From Candidatus Anderseniibacteriota bacterium (GTDB taxonomy: Bacteria; Patescibacteria; Andersenbacteria; UBA10190): DNA of 64,000 nucleotides. A program made the translations under genes and the position numbers. The notes below the pieces were generated by a model. The model had not been told where the DNA came from and did not search any database. It saw nothing but the letters and a program-made list of their open reading frames with translations. The DNA lies in NCBI GenBank assembly GCA_021414205.1, contig JAIOOW010000002.1:310001-374000 (forward strand), written 5' to 3'. Position 1 is the stretch's first letter. Each line of letters starts with the position of its first letter. This document shows positions 1-9,622 of the stretch, one piece after another.

Positions 1-431
1 ACGCCCCAGTCACCTAATCCAACTAAGCGGTGCCGCGTTCCCTTGGGGATTTGTATGAGATCGCCTTGCTGATATACAACTGCCTCTGGCTGATCATCCG
101 TTTCGGACAATGGGTACCCAACCGGCCCCTCTACAACCTTATGCCATTCCTGTCGCCTATCATGGTACTGCCACGAAAGTCGATGTCCCGCTTCAACCAC
201 CAAAATCTTCGGGCTTAATTTTTGCTCTTGGCTTGTAAATAGCTCGGCATGCTCCAAAAAGAATGTCTTGATAAATTTCTGAGTATCCTCGTCCGCAATA
301 ACAAAGTATCCGCCCCAGGGCTTTTCAAAATCCCTCCCTGCGATAGTAAGCCCCTTATCTGCTAACATGCCCTCGACACGTCTCTCTATAGCACCTTTCT
401 CCGATTCTTGTTTTGGAAGTTTTTCGTTCAT
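1..431 (-). CDS. Mannose-6-phosphate isomerase-like cupin (3' end cut off)
   Basis: The gene reads leftward from an ATG at 431 and runs off the window edge after about 143 codons, so its C-terminus is missing. The translation contains KPWGGYFVI near residue 40, and later VVEAGHRLSWQYHDRR and KGTRHRL, which match the metal-binding cupin of type II phosphomannose isomerase C-terminal domains and related sugar-phosphate isomerase-like cupins. The paired His residues of that motif are present. It would bind a metal and probably a sugar phosphate. It is codirectional with the ABC exporter genes upstream (13-base gap), so it may be the end of that operon. The exact substrate cannot be judged. Confidence 0.8.
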   Translation of the reverse strand, partial: MNEKLPKQESEKGAIERRVEGMLADKGLTIAGRDFEKPWGGYFVIADEDTQKFIKTFFLEHAELFTSQEQKLSPKILVVEAGHRLSWQYHDRRQEWHKVVEGPVGYPLSETDDQPEAVVYQQGDLIQIPKGTRHRLVGLGDWG

Positions 432-444
432 ACAAAATACTATA

Positions 445-2235
445 TCAGGGTTTTTTCGTATCACCATGCATCAGCATTTCTACCGCATGCTGCATGGAGC
501 CCGCAAGCGTCACCGCGCCTCCGCCCACAAAGAAAATCTCGTCCGCATCTTCTATCGTATTTAACCGATGCGCGATAATGACTTTTGTAGTTTCTTGCGG
601 AAGTTTGCGCAAGATATTCTCAAGAAGCTGTTCAGTAACGGTATCAATATTTGCAGTTGCTTCATCCAAAATCAAAAGCTTTGGATGCCTAAGCACTGCG
701 CGCATAAATGCAATAAGCTGTTTCTGGCCCAAAGAAATAGATTCTCCGCTCGACATCACTTTCGTTGCAAGACCATCCTCAAACCGAGCTAGTAATTCCG
801 ACAGCCCTTCTTGTTCTAACAATACTTGTAGCTGATCGTTTGTATATTCAAAGTAGGTATCGTTTCCATATACGATATTATCTCGAACCGTGCCCGTGAA
901 TAGGAATGGATCTTGCAGGATAAACCCGATCATGGCTGCACGCTTAGCATCTTCATACGAACGAATATCCATGCCATCGAGAAACACTTCTCCTTTCGTA
1001 GGGTCATACAACCGCGCCATAAGCGATGCCGTAGTCGTTTTCCCTCCGCCCGTCGGACCAACAAGGGCATATGTCTTCCCTTTTTCAAGAATAAGCGAAA
1101 TGTCTTTCAAGACTTCCTTCCCTTCCGGATACATAAACGAAACATTCTTGAATTCCAAAAGATTTCCGGACTCATCTTTTCCTTTGCTGGGCAAAGTTTT
1201 CATATCAGACTCCATTCCGAGAACTTCAGAAATGCGATCAAGCCCTGCGAGCGCCAGTTGCCACGAAGACCAGATTTGTGCCAGTTGGCGAAGCGGGAAA
1301 TAAAAATTTTGAACGTAGAGCAAGAACGCTACGAGAAGTCCGATAGAAAGCGACCCTTGCATTATAAAATATACTCCGGCAAGAAGTACGAGCAGCTGTG
1401 CGATTTGGCTTGCAAACCCATAAATAGGAGTTGCGATATTACTTGCAACGCCGGCCTTCACGGACGCTGCATAATTTTCCTCGTTTACCAGTTCAAACTT
1501 TTCCTGAAAATAATCCTGTCGATTAAATGCTGCGATAATTCTAAAATTCGTAATACTTTCTTGTATCTCAGCACTAAGCGTACCGAGAGTTTGCAAACTC
1601 CGCACTGTAGAGCGGCTTACATATCCGCTTATCATGCGTGTAATAATCGCAATACCTATTGCAGGCACCAGCGCAACTAGGCCCAGTTTAATATTGAGCG
1701 ATAGCAAAAATATGCCCGCTCCAACAATCAGGAATAAATTCCCCAAAAACTGCACGAGCGCCTGGGCGAAAAAGTTATTCAGCTTTTCCGTATCGCTGTT
1801 AATACGAGAAATAATGTCTCCTGCCGTATTTTGGTTGAAAAATGCCACAGGCAATGACTGCAACTTGCTGAACAGCGTGTTTCGCAACTGAAACAGCACC
1901 CTACGCCCCACCTTACCCATGGTAACAATCTGCGTATAGTTTGCGCCCAGCGCCACGATATACACGACACCCAACAGCGCTGTTCGCATAATAAGCCCCA
2001 TCATGTCGTGTTGCTTGATTGCCCCGTCGATTGTTTTTGCAATAATGATCGGCCCTGCCAGGGTCGCTGTGGAGTTGATAAACATCATAGTAAGAGCAAT
2101 GTAGACGTTGCGCTTTTCTGGAGCCATCAATGGCACAAGCCGCCGAATAGCCAGCATAAGAGGATTCTTTTTTTCGTACTGATCAGTAGTTTTAAGCTTG
2201 TAGTTCATAGGCGTTGATTGATTGTTGAGAATCAT
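445..2235 (-). CDS. ABC exporter subunit (half transporter) with degenerate signature motif
   Basis: A 596-residue half transporter: about 320 residues of transmembrane segments followed by a nucleotide-binding domain with Walker A GPTGGGKTT, Walker B LLILDEATANID and switch histidine (IIAHRL). The signature is SLGQKQ instead of LSGGQ. Its start overlaps the end of the upstream partner gene by 44 bases; an inner ATG at 2208 would shorten the overlap to 17, and neither has a clear Shine-Dalgarno. The altered signature complements the altered Walker B of the neighbour, as in asymmetric heterodimeric exporters such as TM287/288 and BmrCD. It probably exports lipids, peptides or drugs across the cytoplasmic membrane; the substrate is unknown. 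Confidence 0.9.
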   Translation of the reverse strand: MILNNQSTPMNYKLKTTDQYEKKNPLMLAIRRLVPLMAPEKRNVYIALTMMFINSTATLAGPIIIAKTIDGAIKQHDMMGLIMRTALLGVVYIVALGANYTQIVTMGKVGRRVLFQLRNTLFSKLQSLPVAFFNQNTAGDIISRINSDTEKLNNFFAQALVQFLGNLFLIVGAGIFLLSLNIKLGLVALVPAIGIAIITRMISGYVSRSTVRSLQTLGTLSAEIQESITNFRIIAAFNRQDYFQEKFELVNEENYAASVKAGVASNIATPIYGFASQIAQLLVLLAGVYFIMQGSLSIGLLVAFLLYVQNFYFPLRQLAQIWSSWQLALAGLDRISEVLGMESDMKTLPSKGKDESGNLLEFKNVSFMYPEGKEVLKDISLILEKGKTYALVGPTGGGKTTTASLMARLYDPTKGEVFLDGMDIRSYEDAKRAAMIGFILQDPFLFTGTVRDNIVYGNDTYFEYTNDQLQVLLEQEGLSELLARFEDGLATKVMSSGESISLGQKQLIAFMRAVLRHPKLLILDEATANIDTVTEQLLENILRKLPQETTKVIIAHRLNTIEDADEIFFVGGGAVTLAGSMQHAVEMLMHGDTKKP

Positions 2236-3919
2236 AAATCTGAACGTATTCTGGAGACGATTTCATAAGCTCCTGGTGAGTTCCCTTCGCTAGCAGCTCC
2301 CCTTCCATTAATAAAACAACCTGATCGTAACTCTCGATTGGGGCAATTTTTTGGCTAATAGAAAGCAAGGTAATATTCGGATAATTTTTTTCTATATTTC
2401 GCACGATACGCTGCTCCGTGTCGATATCGACTCGAGCAGTAAAGTCATCAAGCACTAGAATACTAGGATTTTGCGCTAATGCTCGCGCAAGCATGACGCG
2501 CTGCTTCTGACCGCCCGACAAGCTAGTTCCTCGCTCAGACACGATAGTATTAAGCCCATCGGGGAGCGTAGTAATAAAGTCCGCAATCTCAGCTGTTTGC
2601 ATCGCACGATTCAAATCATCATCTTTAACATCGTCCGTAAATGCGATATTTTCTTTCAGGCTCAAATTAAACAAGATACTATCTTGAAACACAAAACCGA
2701 TCTGACGACGAAGTGCATGCTGATCGTAATCTGCAGCAGGTACTCCATCAAATGTAATAACGCCCGCTTCAGGCTGCAGCAGTCCCGTAATCACATACAG
2801 CAACTGCGTTTTACCAGCGGCAGTAGGCCCTACAATCGCAGTCTTTTTGCCGGCACGAACATCAAACGAAATATCATCTAAAACGAGCTTGCCGTTATGC
2901 TTAACAGTAACGTTCTGCACTGCAATATCGCCCTGTATTTTTTTAGACACTGTGCCCGAAGCTTTTCGAGTAGGCGCATCCAACACTTCGGCAATGCGCT
3001 GGTACGACGCAGACGACATGGCAATCATGTTCGAGGTGAAGCCTAATATGATAATCGGAAATACGAGAATAGCTAAGTACCCGTTAAACGCGGTAAAGTC
3101 TCCGAGCGACATGCTCCCCGCGATTACAAACCGGCCTCCGAGTCCCAAAATAATGATAGTTGCCAAATTCGTCGCAAACGTAATAACCGGGATTAATGTT
3201 GCGAACATTTTCAAAATATTTAAACTGATATTTTTTGCATTATCGGCGGCATCGAAAAACTTCTTGCTCTCGACGTGCTGAGCATTCAATAACCGAACGA
3301 GCGATGCGGCAAAGATGCTTTCCTGAATCACCTTATTGAGCCAATCGAGCGCCTCTTGCCCGATTTTAAACAGGTGACGAACGCGACGAAGGACAAAGTA
3401 AAATGTCACCACGATAATGGGAATAATCACCATGACTGCCGAAGCCAATCGCCAGTTCGTTATAAATAGCAATGCGCTGGCACCAATAATCAAAAAGATA
3501 GAAGAAATGATCGATGGAATTGCCTGTGATACAAACATTTTCACCGCGTCAACATCGCTCGTTACGTTTGTGAGAAGTTTTGCAGATGTCACGCCCTGGA
3601 TATACATGTAATCATGCTTGGCAATCGTTTCGACCAACTGCTTTCGCAAATCGCGCGCAACACGTTCCGACGCAATAACCTGCACATATATCTGCAAAAA
3701 AGTAAATACAAAAATACCGAGCGCCACTGCGCAAAATACCCAAAAGACAAACGAGGTGTTGAATGTCCCATGGGAAAATTGATCAATGCCGTATGCAACG
3801 ATTTTCGGTATAGCCAAGTTAAGCGCATTCGCGCCAACGGTCATTGCAACAAGCCCTGCGACGAGCCCTTTATAAGGGCCCAATAGGCTCATGAGATTTC
3901 TCTTTGGATTATCGGGCAT
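2192..3919 (-). CDS. ABC exporter subunit with degenerate catalytic site
   Basis: A 575-residue half transporter with an N-terminal membrane domain and a C-terminal ATPase domain. Walker A is GPTAAGKTQ and the signature LSGGQKQR is canonical, but Walker B ends in LDD rather than LDE and the switch histidine is Gln (LLSISQK). Loss of the catalytic Glu and His in one subunit, paired with a changed signature in the other, is the known pattern of heterodimeric exporters with one consensus and one degenerate ATP site. The start at 3919 is preceded by GGAGG six bases upstream. The 3' end overlaps the partner gene, so the two are probably translated together. Confidence 0.9.
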   Translation of the reverse strand: MPDNPKRNLMSLLGPYKGLVAGLVAMTVGANALNLAIPKIVAYGIDQFSHGTFNTSFVFWVFCAVALGIFVFTFLQIYVQVIASERVARDLRKQLVETIAKHDYMYIQGVTSAKLLTNVTSDVDAVKMFVSQAIPSIISSIFLIIGASALLFITNWRLASAVMVIIPIIVVTFYFVLRRVRHLFKIGQEALDWLNKVIQESIFAASLVRLLNAQHVESKKFFDAADNAKNISLNILKMFATLIPVITFATNLATIIILGLGGRFVIAGSMSLGDFTAFNGYLAILVFPIIILGFTSNMIAMSSASYQRIAEVLDAPTRKASGTVSKKIQGDIAVQNVTVKHNGKLVLDDISFDVRAGKKTAIVGPTAAGKTQLLYVITGLLQPEAGVITFDGVPAADYDQHALRRQIGFVFQDSILFNLSLKENIAFTDDVKDDDLNRAMQTAEIADFITTLPDGLNTIVSERGTSLSGGQKQRVMLARALAQNPSILVLDDFTARVDIDTEQRIVRNIEKNYPNITLLSISQKIAPIESYDQVVLLMEGELLAKGTHQELMKSSPEYVQIYDSQQSINAYELQA

Positions 3920-3969
3920 ATGCAGCCTCCAGTATGCCAGATTTTAGTATGTTGTGTACACTTATTTGC

Positions 3970-5388
3970 ATGAAATCCCCTTGGATTATTATCATCCTTT
4001 CCGTCGCTCTCTATAGTGCAATCGACTGGACCGAATATGCAAATCTGCGAAACGGTATCGACTTGGGGACCTATACGCAAATTTTGTACAATATTTCGTC
4101 ATTTCACGCATTTCCGCCGTTTAATTCCATATTAGGAGAAAGCGCATGGGGCGATCATGCGCACTTTATCATGATTGCCTTAGCCCCATTATTCGCGCTG
4201 TATCCGCACGACATAACGCCGCTCATCCTGCAAATCATCGCTATCACGACATCCGCATGGGCGCTGTGTGACATTGCATACCGAAGATTCAAAAACATAT
4301 TTTTTGCATACGCGATAACAATCTCATACCTTCTCTTTTTTGGTATTCAATACGCCCTCTCTTTCGATGTTCATGCAAACGTATTCACGTGTGCGCTTCT
4401 CGCATGGCTCTTTTGGGCATATGAAACAGATAAGAAAAAACTGTATTGGCTCATATTCGCACTCACGATTATCACGCGCGAAGACGCAGCGTTATTCACT
4501 GGAGCATTTGGATTTTATGTAGCGGCCGCGTCGCTACTGCCTTCTTCTTATGGTCAAAATCGCCGCCTCGGGATCATTACACTACTCATCTCTATCGTCT
4601 ATTTTTTCACCACAACGTATTATATTATGCCGGCACTCCAAGAAAATCACACTGCGTTGGCATATTTCGATATCGATAAGCGAATATTTTTCCACCCAAT
4701 TAAACTTTGGCAAAACATGTTCGACAATTCAAGAAAAGTACGAACATTCAATAACTCCTTTGCGTCGTTCAGCTATCTCCCATTCTTTTCCCCATTCTCA
4801 TACCTCGCCACAGCACCAAACTTCATCGCTCGCTTTTTATCTGGGGAACAACAGCGCTGGGGCATGAAATTGCACTATAGCGCCAGCCTGGCATCGGTCC
4901 TTGCGTACGGAAGTATATTGGGAATAGCTATGATTATACGAATTGCTCGGCGCATACCCATCATCGCCACAAAAGAAGCCTATATCCTCATCATCGCGAG
5001 CATCGCACTCATGTACAGCACATATGCTATATCACTTCGTGATATAGATTTACCCATTCATCAATATTTCTCACATATTAATACTGATATTAATCCCGAT
5101 GCCGTAGCGATGCGCAGTCACTTACAAACCATCCAAAAACAAATTCCACAATCAGACAGTGTCGCAACAATCAGTTCATTTGTCCCAGTATTCGCAACAA
5201 GGGAAAAGGTAAATTACATCGACAGCGCTACGAATTTTTCAGCAGATTGGATTATTATTTCTAACCAATACACTTCGTGGCCACTATCTCGAAAAGAAAT
5301 TAATACGGCAATCTATAATCTCAAGCAAAATCCAAATTATGTTTTGCTAGAGAATACGAATAGCTTATTTGTGTTTAAAAAGATTTAG
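3970..5388 (+). CDS. DUF2079 family multi-spanning membrane protein
   Basis: About 472 residues with many hydrophobic segments and, after the first one, the motif NLRNGIDLGTYTQ followed by GESAWGDHAHF, characteristic of DUF2079 proteins. These resemble GT-C glycosyltransferases, although no reaction is established. A longer reading from 3904 would overlap the divergent ABC gene. I prefer the ATG at 3970, which puts MKSPW directly before the first membrane helix and lies 7 bases behind a TACACT hexamer that may be a -10 box. The 3' end overlaps the convergent DoxX-like gene by 4 bases. It may act in surface glycan assembly. Confidence 0.8.
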   Translation: MKSPWIIIILSVALYSAIDWTEYANLRNGIDLGTYTQILYNISSFHAFPPFNSILGESAWGDHAHFIMIALAPLFALYPHDITPLILQIIAITTSAWALCDIAYRRFKNIFFAYAITISYLLFFGIQYALSFDVHANVFTCALLAWLFWAYETDKKKLYWLIFALTIITREDAALFTGAFGFYVAAASLLPSSYGQNRRLGIITLLISIVYFFTTTYYIMPALQENHTALAYFDIDKRIFFHPIKLWQNMFDNSRKVRTFNNSFASFSYLPFFSPFSYLATAPNFIARFLSGEQQRWGMKLHYSASLASVLAYGSILGIAMIIRIARRIPIIATKEAYILIIASIALMYSTYAISLRDIDLPIHQYFSHINTDINPDAVAMRSHLQTIQKQIPQSDSVATISSFVPVFATREKVNYIDSATNFSADWIIISNQYTSWPLSRKEINTAIYNLKQNPNYVLLENTNSLFVFKKI

Positions 5389-6392
5389 ACAACCGGCTCG
5401 AGGTTTTTCTTTTTCTTAAACAACTTCGCCCCGAGCGTATATTGGTCGTACCCATGCAAGAAGATGGCGATGTTTACCCCGAATAAAATAAGATGAGGCC
5501 ATACAGATTCACCAAAATAGATAATAGACATCGTAAGAAATACCAAGAAAAATACTGCAAAGAATCGAACAAATATGCCCAGTATAAACGCTATGCCAAT
5601 CATGCTTTCAACCAAGAACGCGCCGAGGACTAAAAACAACGGTGTAAAATGGAAAAATTGCGTTAAATGATAATCGTTAACGGTATCTAACGCTAAATCG
5701 CTATGCAAAAACTTTGCATACATAGATGCATATATAAGCGAGATTCCAAACAATACACGAAGAATAAAGAAGCCGTATTTTTCGAACACGATGTGCATTG
5801 GTTTAAAAAACTTCTGCAAAAATTGTAATTTGCTCCAATGGTGATCAAGCGACCACATTCCTCCGCCCAATATCAATATAATCAGCATCTCACCTAAGTA
5901 ATTCACATACGTAAGCATGTAGGTGTGATAGGTAAGTACGGCCCCGGCGAACAATAGCAAACTAATAATCGCGGCAACGCGAGTAAAAAACCCTATCACT
6001 ATACAAACCCCTAATACTATAAACAGCCACGACATTGGAATGGCTAAGTGATGATATTCTGCAGACAATGTAAGCTCCGGCCCGAAGATATCTTGAAAAT
6101 ACCCAGAAAAAATCAAGCTGCCTCCGAGCGTCAGGCGGGCAACAAGTGGAGCAAATTTCTTGATATACAATATGGGTTTTGCAAAAAGCTTCTGTAATGG
6201 GGTATTCGCGGAAAGAAACGCGAGCAATGCCAACACTACTACAACTATCCCAAACCACTCCATAAATTCGCCAGCATGTCCAGTAATTGCCGTAAACGGA
6301 TTTGGAGAAGATACTGCAACATCGCTCGCAATCCTGCCAGGCTGAAGAACATACACTTCATGCGCCGATGCTACTGGAACAAGCCAACTCAT
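5385..6392 (-). CDS. DoxX-like integral membrane protein
   Basis: A 335-residue membrane protein with about eight hydrophobic segments arranged as two similar halves; the first contains LARLTLGGSLIFSGYFQDIFGP and the second ILRVLFGISLIYASMYAKF, each resembling the start of a DoxX/SURF4-type four-helix unit. DoxX-family proteins are linked to redox and membrane processes, but no precise role is known. The start at 6392 (MSWLVPVASAHE) is preferred over the upstream ATG at 6443 because it gives a plausible signal-like N-terminus. It is divergent from the penicillin-binding protein gene, with only 68 bases between the two starts. Confidence 0.7.
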   Translation of the reverse strand: MSWLVPVASAHEVYVLQPGRIASDVAVSSPNPFTAITGHAGEFMEWFGIVVVVLALLAFLSANTPLQKLFAKPILYIKKFAPLVARLTLGGSLIFSGYFQDIFGPELTLSAEYHHLAIPMSWLFIVLGVCIVIGFFTRVAAIISLLLFAGAVLTYHTYMLTYVNYLGEMLIILILGGGMWSLDHHWSKLQFLQKFFKPMHIVFEKYGFFILRVLFGISLIYASMYAKFLHSDLALDTVNDYHLTQFFHFTPLFLVLGAFLVESMIGIAFILGIFVRFFAVFFLVFLTMSIIYFGESVWPHLILFGVNIAIFLHGYDQYTLGAKLFKKKKNLEPVV

Positions 6393-6422
6393 ATGCTCGT
6401 AATCATACACCGCAAAGACAAT

Positions 6423-6451
6423 TTTACAGAAGCACCTATACACAGTATGCT
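6423..6451 (+). promoter_or_regulatory. Candidate promoter of the penicillin-binding protein gene
   Basis: A TTTACA -35 box (6423-6428) and a TATGCT -10 box (6446-6451) are separated by 17 bases. The ATG follows nine bases after the -10 box, so transcription would begin within a few bases of the start codon. Confidence 0.55.
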
Positions 6452-6460
6452 GATTAGCTT

Positions 6461-8449
6461 ATGCAAAAACGTTCATCTAACGCTTTTTTTATTTTTGTTC
6501 TCGTGCTCTTCGGGCTCGAGATGTTCGGCATTGCATACACCATCAAGCAATATAGAAGCTACATTATACCGGATGAAAATACGTTATTACACACAAGAGA
6601 TTCTGGCCTGACTATCGAGGATCGCGAAGGCAATCCATTCTTCACATTTGAATCCCCTGCCCGGAAAACATTCGTACCAATCTCCCAAGTCCCGGACTAT
6701 GTTCAGGAGGCAGTCTTAGCATCAGAAGACCGAAGTTTTTACCAGCATGGGGCGCTGTCGTTTCCAGGAATTATTCGTGCAGTCATAGACGATATTAAGC
6801 TGAAAAAATTAGCATACGGCGGCTCTACTCTCACACAGCAAGTAGTCAAGAACACTATGCTATCGCCAGAAAAAAGCTTTGCGCGCAAATACAAAGAAAT
6901 GCTTTTGGCATTCAAGCTAGAAAAGCAGCTTACGAAGCAGCAAATCCTAGAACTGTACATAAACACTGCCTACTTCGGACAAAACGCATTCGGCATCGAA
7001 GCAGCTGCCCAAACATACTATGGCAAGCACGCATCGGATCTCACTGTTGGAGAAGCAACTACCCTTGCTGCCCTTCTGCCAGCGCCATCAGACCTTACTC
7101 CAGCACACGGAATTTCCGAAATATTAACGAATCGAAAAGCCAGCATCTTAGATTACTTGGTCACACAGAAAAAGATTTCTCAAAATGATACTGAGAAATA
7201 TCTACACGATTACGGAACGCTTATTCCGAGAAAAGACCAGAATATCGGTGCTCCCTATTTTGCAACGATGGTACGAGACCAGCTTATTGCCCATTTTGGC
7301 GAACAAACCGTGTATGGCGAGGGATTGCACGTGCGAACGACTCTCGACCCAATACTCCAAACTCAAGTGGAAAATATACTGCTCAATCAAAAAAACAGGC
7401 TCCTTGCATATAACGCACATAACGCATCGGCAATAGTTATTGATACGGCAAGCAGACAAGTACTCGCCCTTGTTGGAAATATTTCCTGGAACGAGGGCAA
7501 AAACGGTCAAATTAATATGGCCCTCTCGCCGCGCCAGCCCGGTTCGTCATTCAAGCCTATCGTGTACGCGACTGCGCTTGAACAAGGAAATATTACTCCG
7601 GCAACGCCCCTCCACGATATTCCTACTACGTACCAAATCAGCAAAACAAAAACATATACACCCCAAAATTATACCCGATCTTTTTTTGGAATCGTATCCG
7701 CAGGATTCGCCCTGGCAAATTCCCTCAACGTTCCCGCTGTTGAAGTGCTCCATTTGGCCGGTGGCACCAACGTGGTGGCAAAAGCAATGGGTATGGGAAT
7801 TTCTAACTTGCCAGAATCCGCAAAGACAAACCTGTCATTTGCACTCGGCGCATACGAAGTATCACTGTACGACATGACGAATGCCTATGCGACATTTTCA
7901 GACAATGGACTATATAAAGAACCGCAAACAATTATAGAGATCCAAGATAAATTCGGAACTGCAGTGCAGCCGCCAATCTTACAAGAACACCAGGCAGTAT
8001 CTTCCGGAGTAGCATCGCTTATCACATCCATGCTTTCCGACGAGCAAATGACCACGTCAATATTCGGATCTCTTTTGCACTTCAATCAACCACTTGCATT
8101 AAAAACGGGTACCAGCTCGGATTACCGCGACGAATGGACACTCGGATACTCTGCACACACTACCATCGGAGTGTGGGTGGGCAACAGCGATAACGCGCCA
8201 ATGACAAGCCAGCCAAGCGTCGTCACCGCAACGCCAATCTGGAAACAAATTATGGACACCGTAGCACAAACCAACCCGCCGATTCCGTTCGAACCATCAG
8301 ACGAAACAACTACCGCCTATCTGTGCGTCACACCCTCTGCGAAAGGACAGAAACAATCACAACTATTTCTCAAGAATGCTATCGACCCGAATTACTGCCT
8401 TCCGAACACTGAACCGATTAGTAGAATTCCGACCCTTCCGTTGCCGTAA
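6461..8449 (+). CDS. Class A penicillin-binding protein (PBP1A type)
   Basis: A 662-residue bifunctional peptidoglycan synthase. An N-terminal anchor (residues 7-25) precedes a GT51 glycosyltransferase domain with EDRSFYQHGA, GGSTLTQQ, KYKEMLLAFKLE and ELYINTAYFGQ. The transpeptidase domain has SSFK (SxxK nucleophile motif), SLN (SxN) and KTGTS. It polymerises lipid II and cross-links stem peptides outside the cytoplasmic membrane. All catalytic motifs are present, so the enzyme should be active. Its end overlaps the convergent pyruvate kinase gene by 32 bases. Confidence 0.95.
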   Translation: MQKRSSNAFFIFVLVLFGLEMFGIAYTIKQYRSYIIPDENTLLHTRDSGLTIEDREGNPFFTFESPARKTFVPISQVPDYVQEAVLASEDRSFYQHGALSFPGIIRAVIDDIKLKKLAYGGSTLTQQVVKNTMLSPEKSFARKYKEMLLAFKLEKQLTKQQILELYINTAYFGQNAFGIEAAAQTYYGKHASDLTVGEATTLAALLPAPSDLTPAHGISEILTNRKASILDYLVTQKKISQNDTEKYLHDYGTLIPRKDQNIGAPYFATMVRDQLIAHFGEQTVYGEGLHVRTTLDPILQTQVENILLNQKNRLLAYNAHNASAIVIDTASRQVLALVGNISWNEGKNGQINMALSPRQPGSSFKPIVYATALEQGNITPATPLHDIPTTYQISKTKTYTPQNYTRSFFGIVSAGFALANSLNVPAVEVLHLAGGTNVVAKAMGMGISNLPESAKTNLSFALGAYEVSLYDMTNAYATFSDNGLYKEPQTIIEIQDKFGTAVQPPILQEHQAVSSGVASLITSMLSDEQMTTSIFGSLLHFNQPLALKTGTSSDYRDEWTLGYSAHTTIGVWVGNSDNAPMTSQPSVVTATPIWKQIMDTVAQTNPPIPFEPSDETTTAYLCVTPSAKGQKQSQLFLKNAIDPNYCLPNTEPISRIPTLPLP

Positions 8450-9455
8450 TAATACTGGTCATCATCTTTACCGTTCGAACTGGATACTTTCCCATCGCAG
8501 ATTCTCCGGAGAGCATCACTGCATCGGTATGATCAAGTACTGCGTTTGCAACGTCAGATACTTCTGCGCGAGTAGGTCGAGGGTTGTATTGCATTGATCC
8601 CATCATCTCTGTTGCCGTAATTACGAATTTCTTCGCTTCTCGACATTTCTTAATCATGCGCTTCTGCCAAATTGGCACTTCATGCATCGGAGACTCTAAT
8701 CCAAGATCACCTCGAGCAACCATAATTCCATCAACTTCTGCAAGAATTCCATCAAAATTTTCGAGTGCCTGTGGCATTTCAATCTTTGCAATCACAAGCG
8801 GCATGTTCGCGCCTTGTGGTAAATATTCAACCATCTTCGCTCGAAGAATTTTAATATCTTCTGCGGATCGTACGAACGAAAGCGCAACGTAGTCCATATC
8901 GTGCTGCAACCCAAACTGCAAATCATCCAAATCTTTCGCCGTCATTGCTTCATCAACTAATGAAACGTTCGGGACGTTAATACCCTTCTTTGAAAGAAGC
9001 TGGCCGCCAAGCAATACTTTTGCAGTTACGAACAGTCCCTGAACATCAAGAACCTCTAATTCAAACGTACCGTCCGCAAGCAAGATGAGTCCGCCCTTCT
9101 TTACTTGAGTAGCCAAGCTTTCATATGGAACAGGAATAATCCCAGCATCTGCCGTCTGCACTCCTGCCTGCATCGTAACAGTCTCCCCTTCCGTAAGCGT
9201 CATTCCTTCTTCAGGAAGAATTCCGATACGAAGCTTCGGACCCTGTAAATCAAGGAGCGCTTGTACGGCAACTCCTGCCTTACTTGCCGCCTCTCGAACG
9301 GTATTCAGCAATGCAACGTTGCTTTCGTGAGTACCATGAGAAAAATTAAATCGAGCAATATTCATGCCCGCCTCTGCCATCCCTGTCAGCACGTCTACTG
9401 ATGAGCTCGCAGGGCCAATCGTACATACAATTTTTGTTGTTTTATTCGGTGTCAT
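8418..9455 (-). CDS. pyk: Pyruvate kinase, short form lacking the C-terminal domain
   Basis: 345 residues, against about 470 for usual bacterial enzymes. The N-terminal and barrel motifs are intact: NFSHGTHE, the catalytic KIEMPQAL, GIMVARGDLG and the SGESAMGKYP region. The protein stops soon after VKMMTSIITATE, where the allosteric C-terminal domain normally begins. It should convert phosphoenolpyruvate and ADP to pyruvate and ATP. No frame-shifted remnant of the missing domain can follow, because the next DNA is the convergent penicillin-binding protein gene. The ATG lies six bases after a TACAAT box, so the mRNA is probably leaderless. Confidence 0.93.
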   Translation of the reverse strand: MTPNKTTKIVCTIGPASSSVDVLTGMAEAGMNIARFNFSHGTHESNVALLNTVREAASKAGVAVQALLDLQGPKLRIGILPEEGMTLTEGETVTMQAGVQTADAGIIPVPYESLATQVKKGGLILLADGTFELEVLDVQGLFVTAKVLLGGQLLSKKGINVPNVSLVDEAMTAKDLDDLQFGLQHDMDYVALSFVRSAEDIKILRAKMVEYLPQGANMPLVIAKIEMPQALENFDGILAEVDGIMVARGDLGLESPMHEVPIWQKRMIKKCREAKKFVITATEMMGSMQYNPRPTRAEVSDVANAVLDHTDAVMLSGESAMGKYPVRTVKMMTSIITATEGSEFY

Positions 9456-9461
9456 GAAAGG

Positions 9462-9490
9462 ATTGTATGGGAAACTTGCCTATCCGTCAA
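9462..9490 (-). promoter_or_regulatory. Leaderless promoter of pyk
   Basis: Read leftward, TTGACG (9490-9485) and TACAAT (9467-9462) are spaced by 17 bases, and the pyk ATG begins six bases later. Transcription would start at or next to the start codon. Confidence 0.7.
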
Positions 9491-9584
9491 AAGAAAGGGT
9501 TAAAGATAAAGATGAAAAATCGACACTTGACTTTTATGCAGATACCTGCTATATAGAGGAAGGTTCTTTATACAATCTATTCAC

Positions 9585-9614
9585 TTGACTGTTACTGTAA
9601 AGTACAGCTACAAT
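9585..9614 (+). promoter_or_regulatory. Promoter of the guanylate-kinase-like gene at 9623
   Basis: TTGACT (9585-9590) and TACAAT (9609-9614) are spaced by 18 bases, with the ATG eight bases after the -10 box. It is divergent from the pyk promoter, about 95 bases away. Confidence 0.65.
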
Positions 9615-9622
9615 CGCTTGGT

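Noticed and set aside
8418..8449. Frameshift explaining the short pyruvate kinase
   Set aside because: The DNA beyond the stop codes the convergent penicillin-binding protein in a good frame, so the missing domain is not hidden there.
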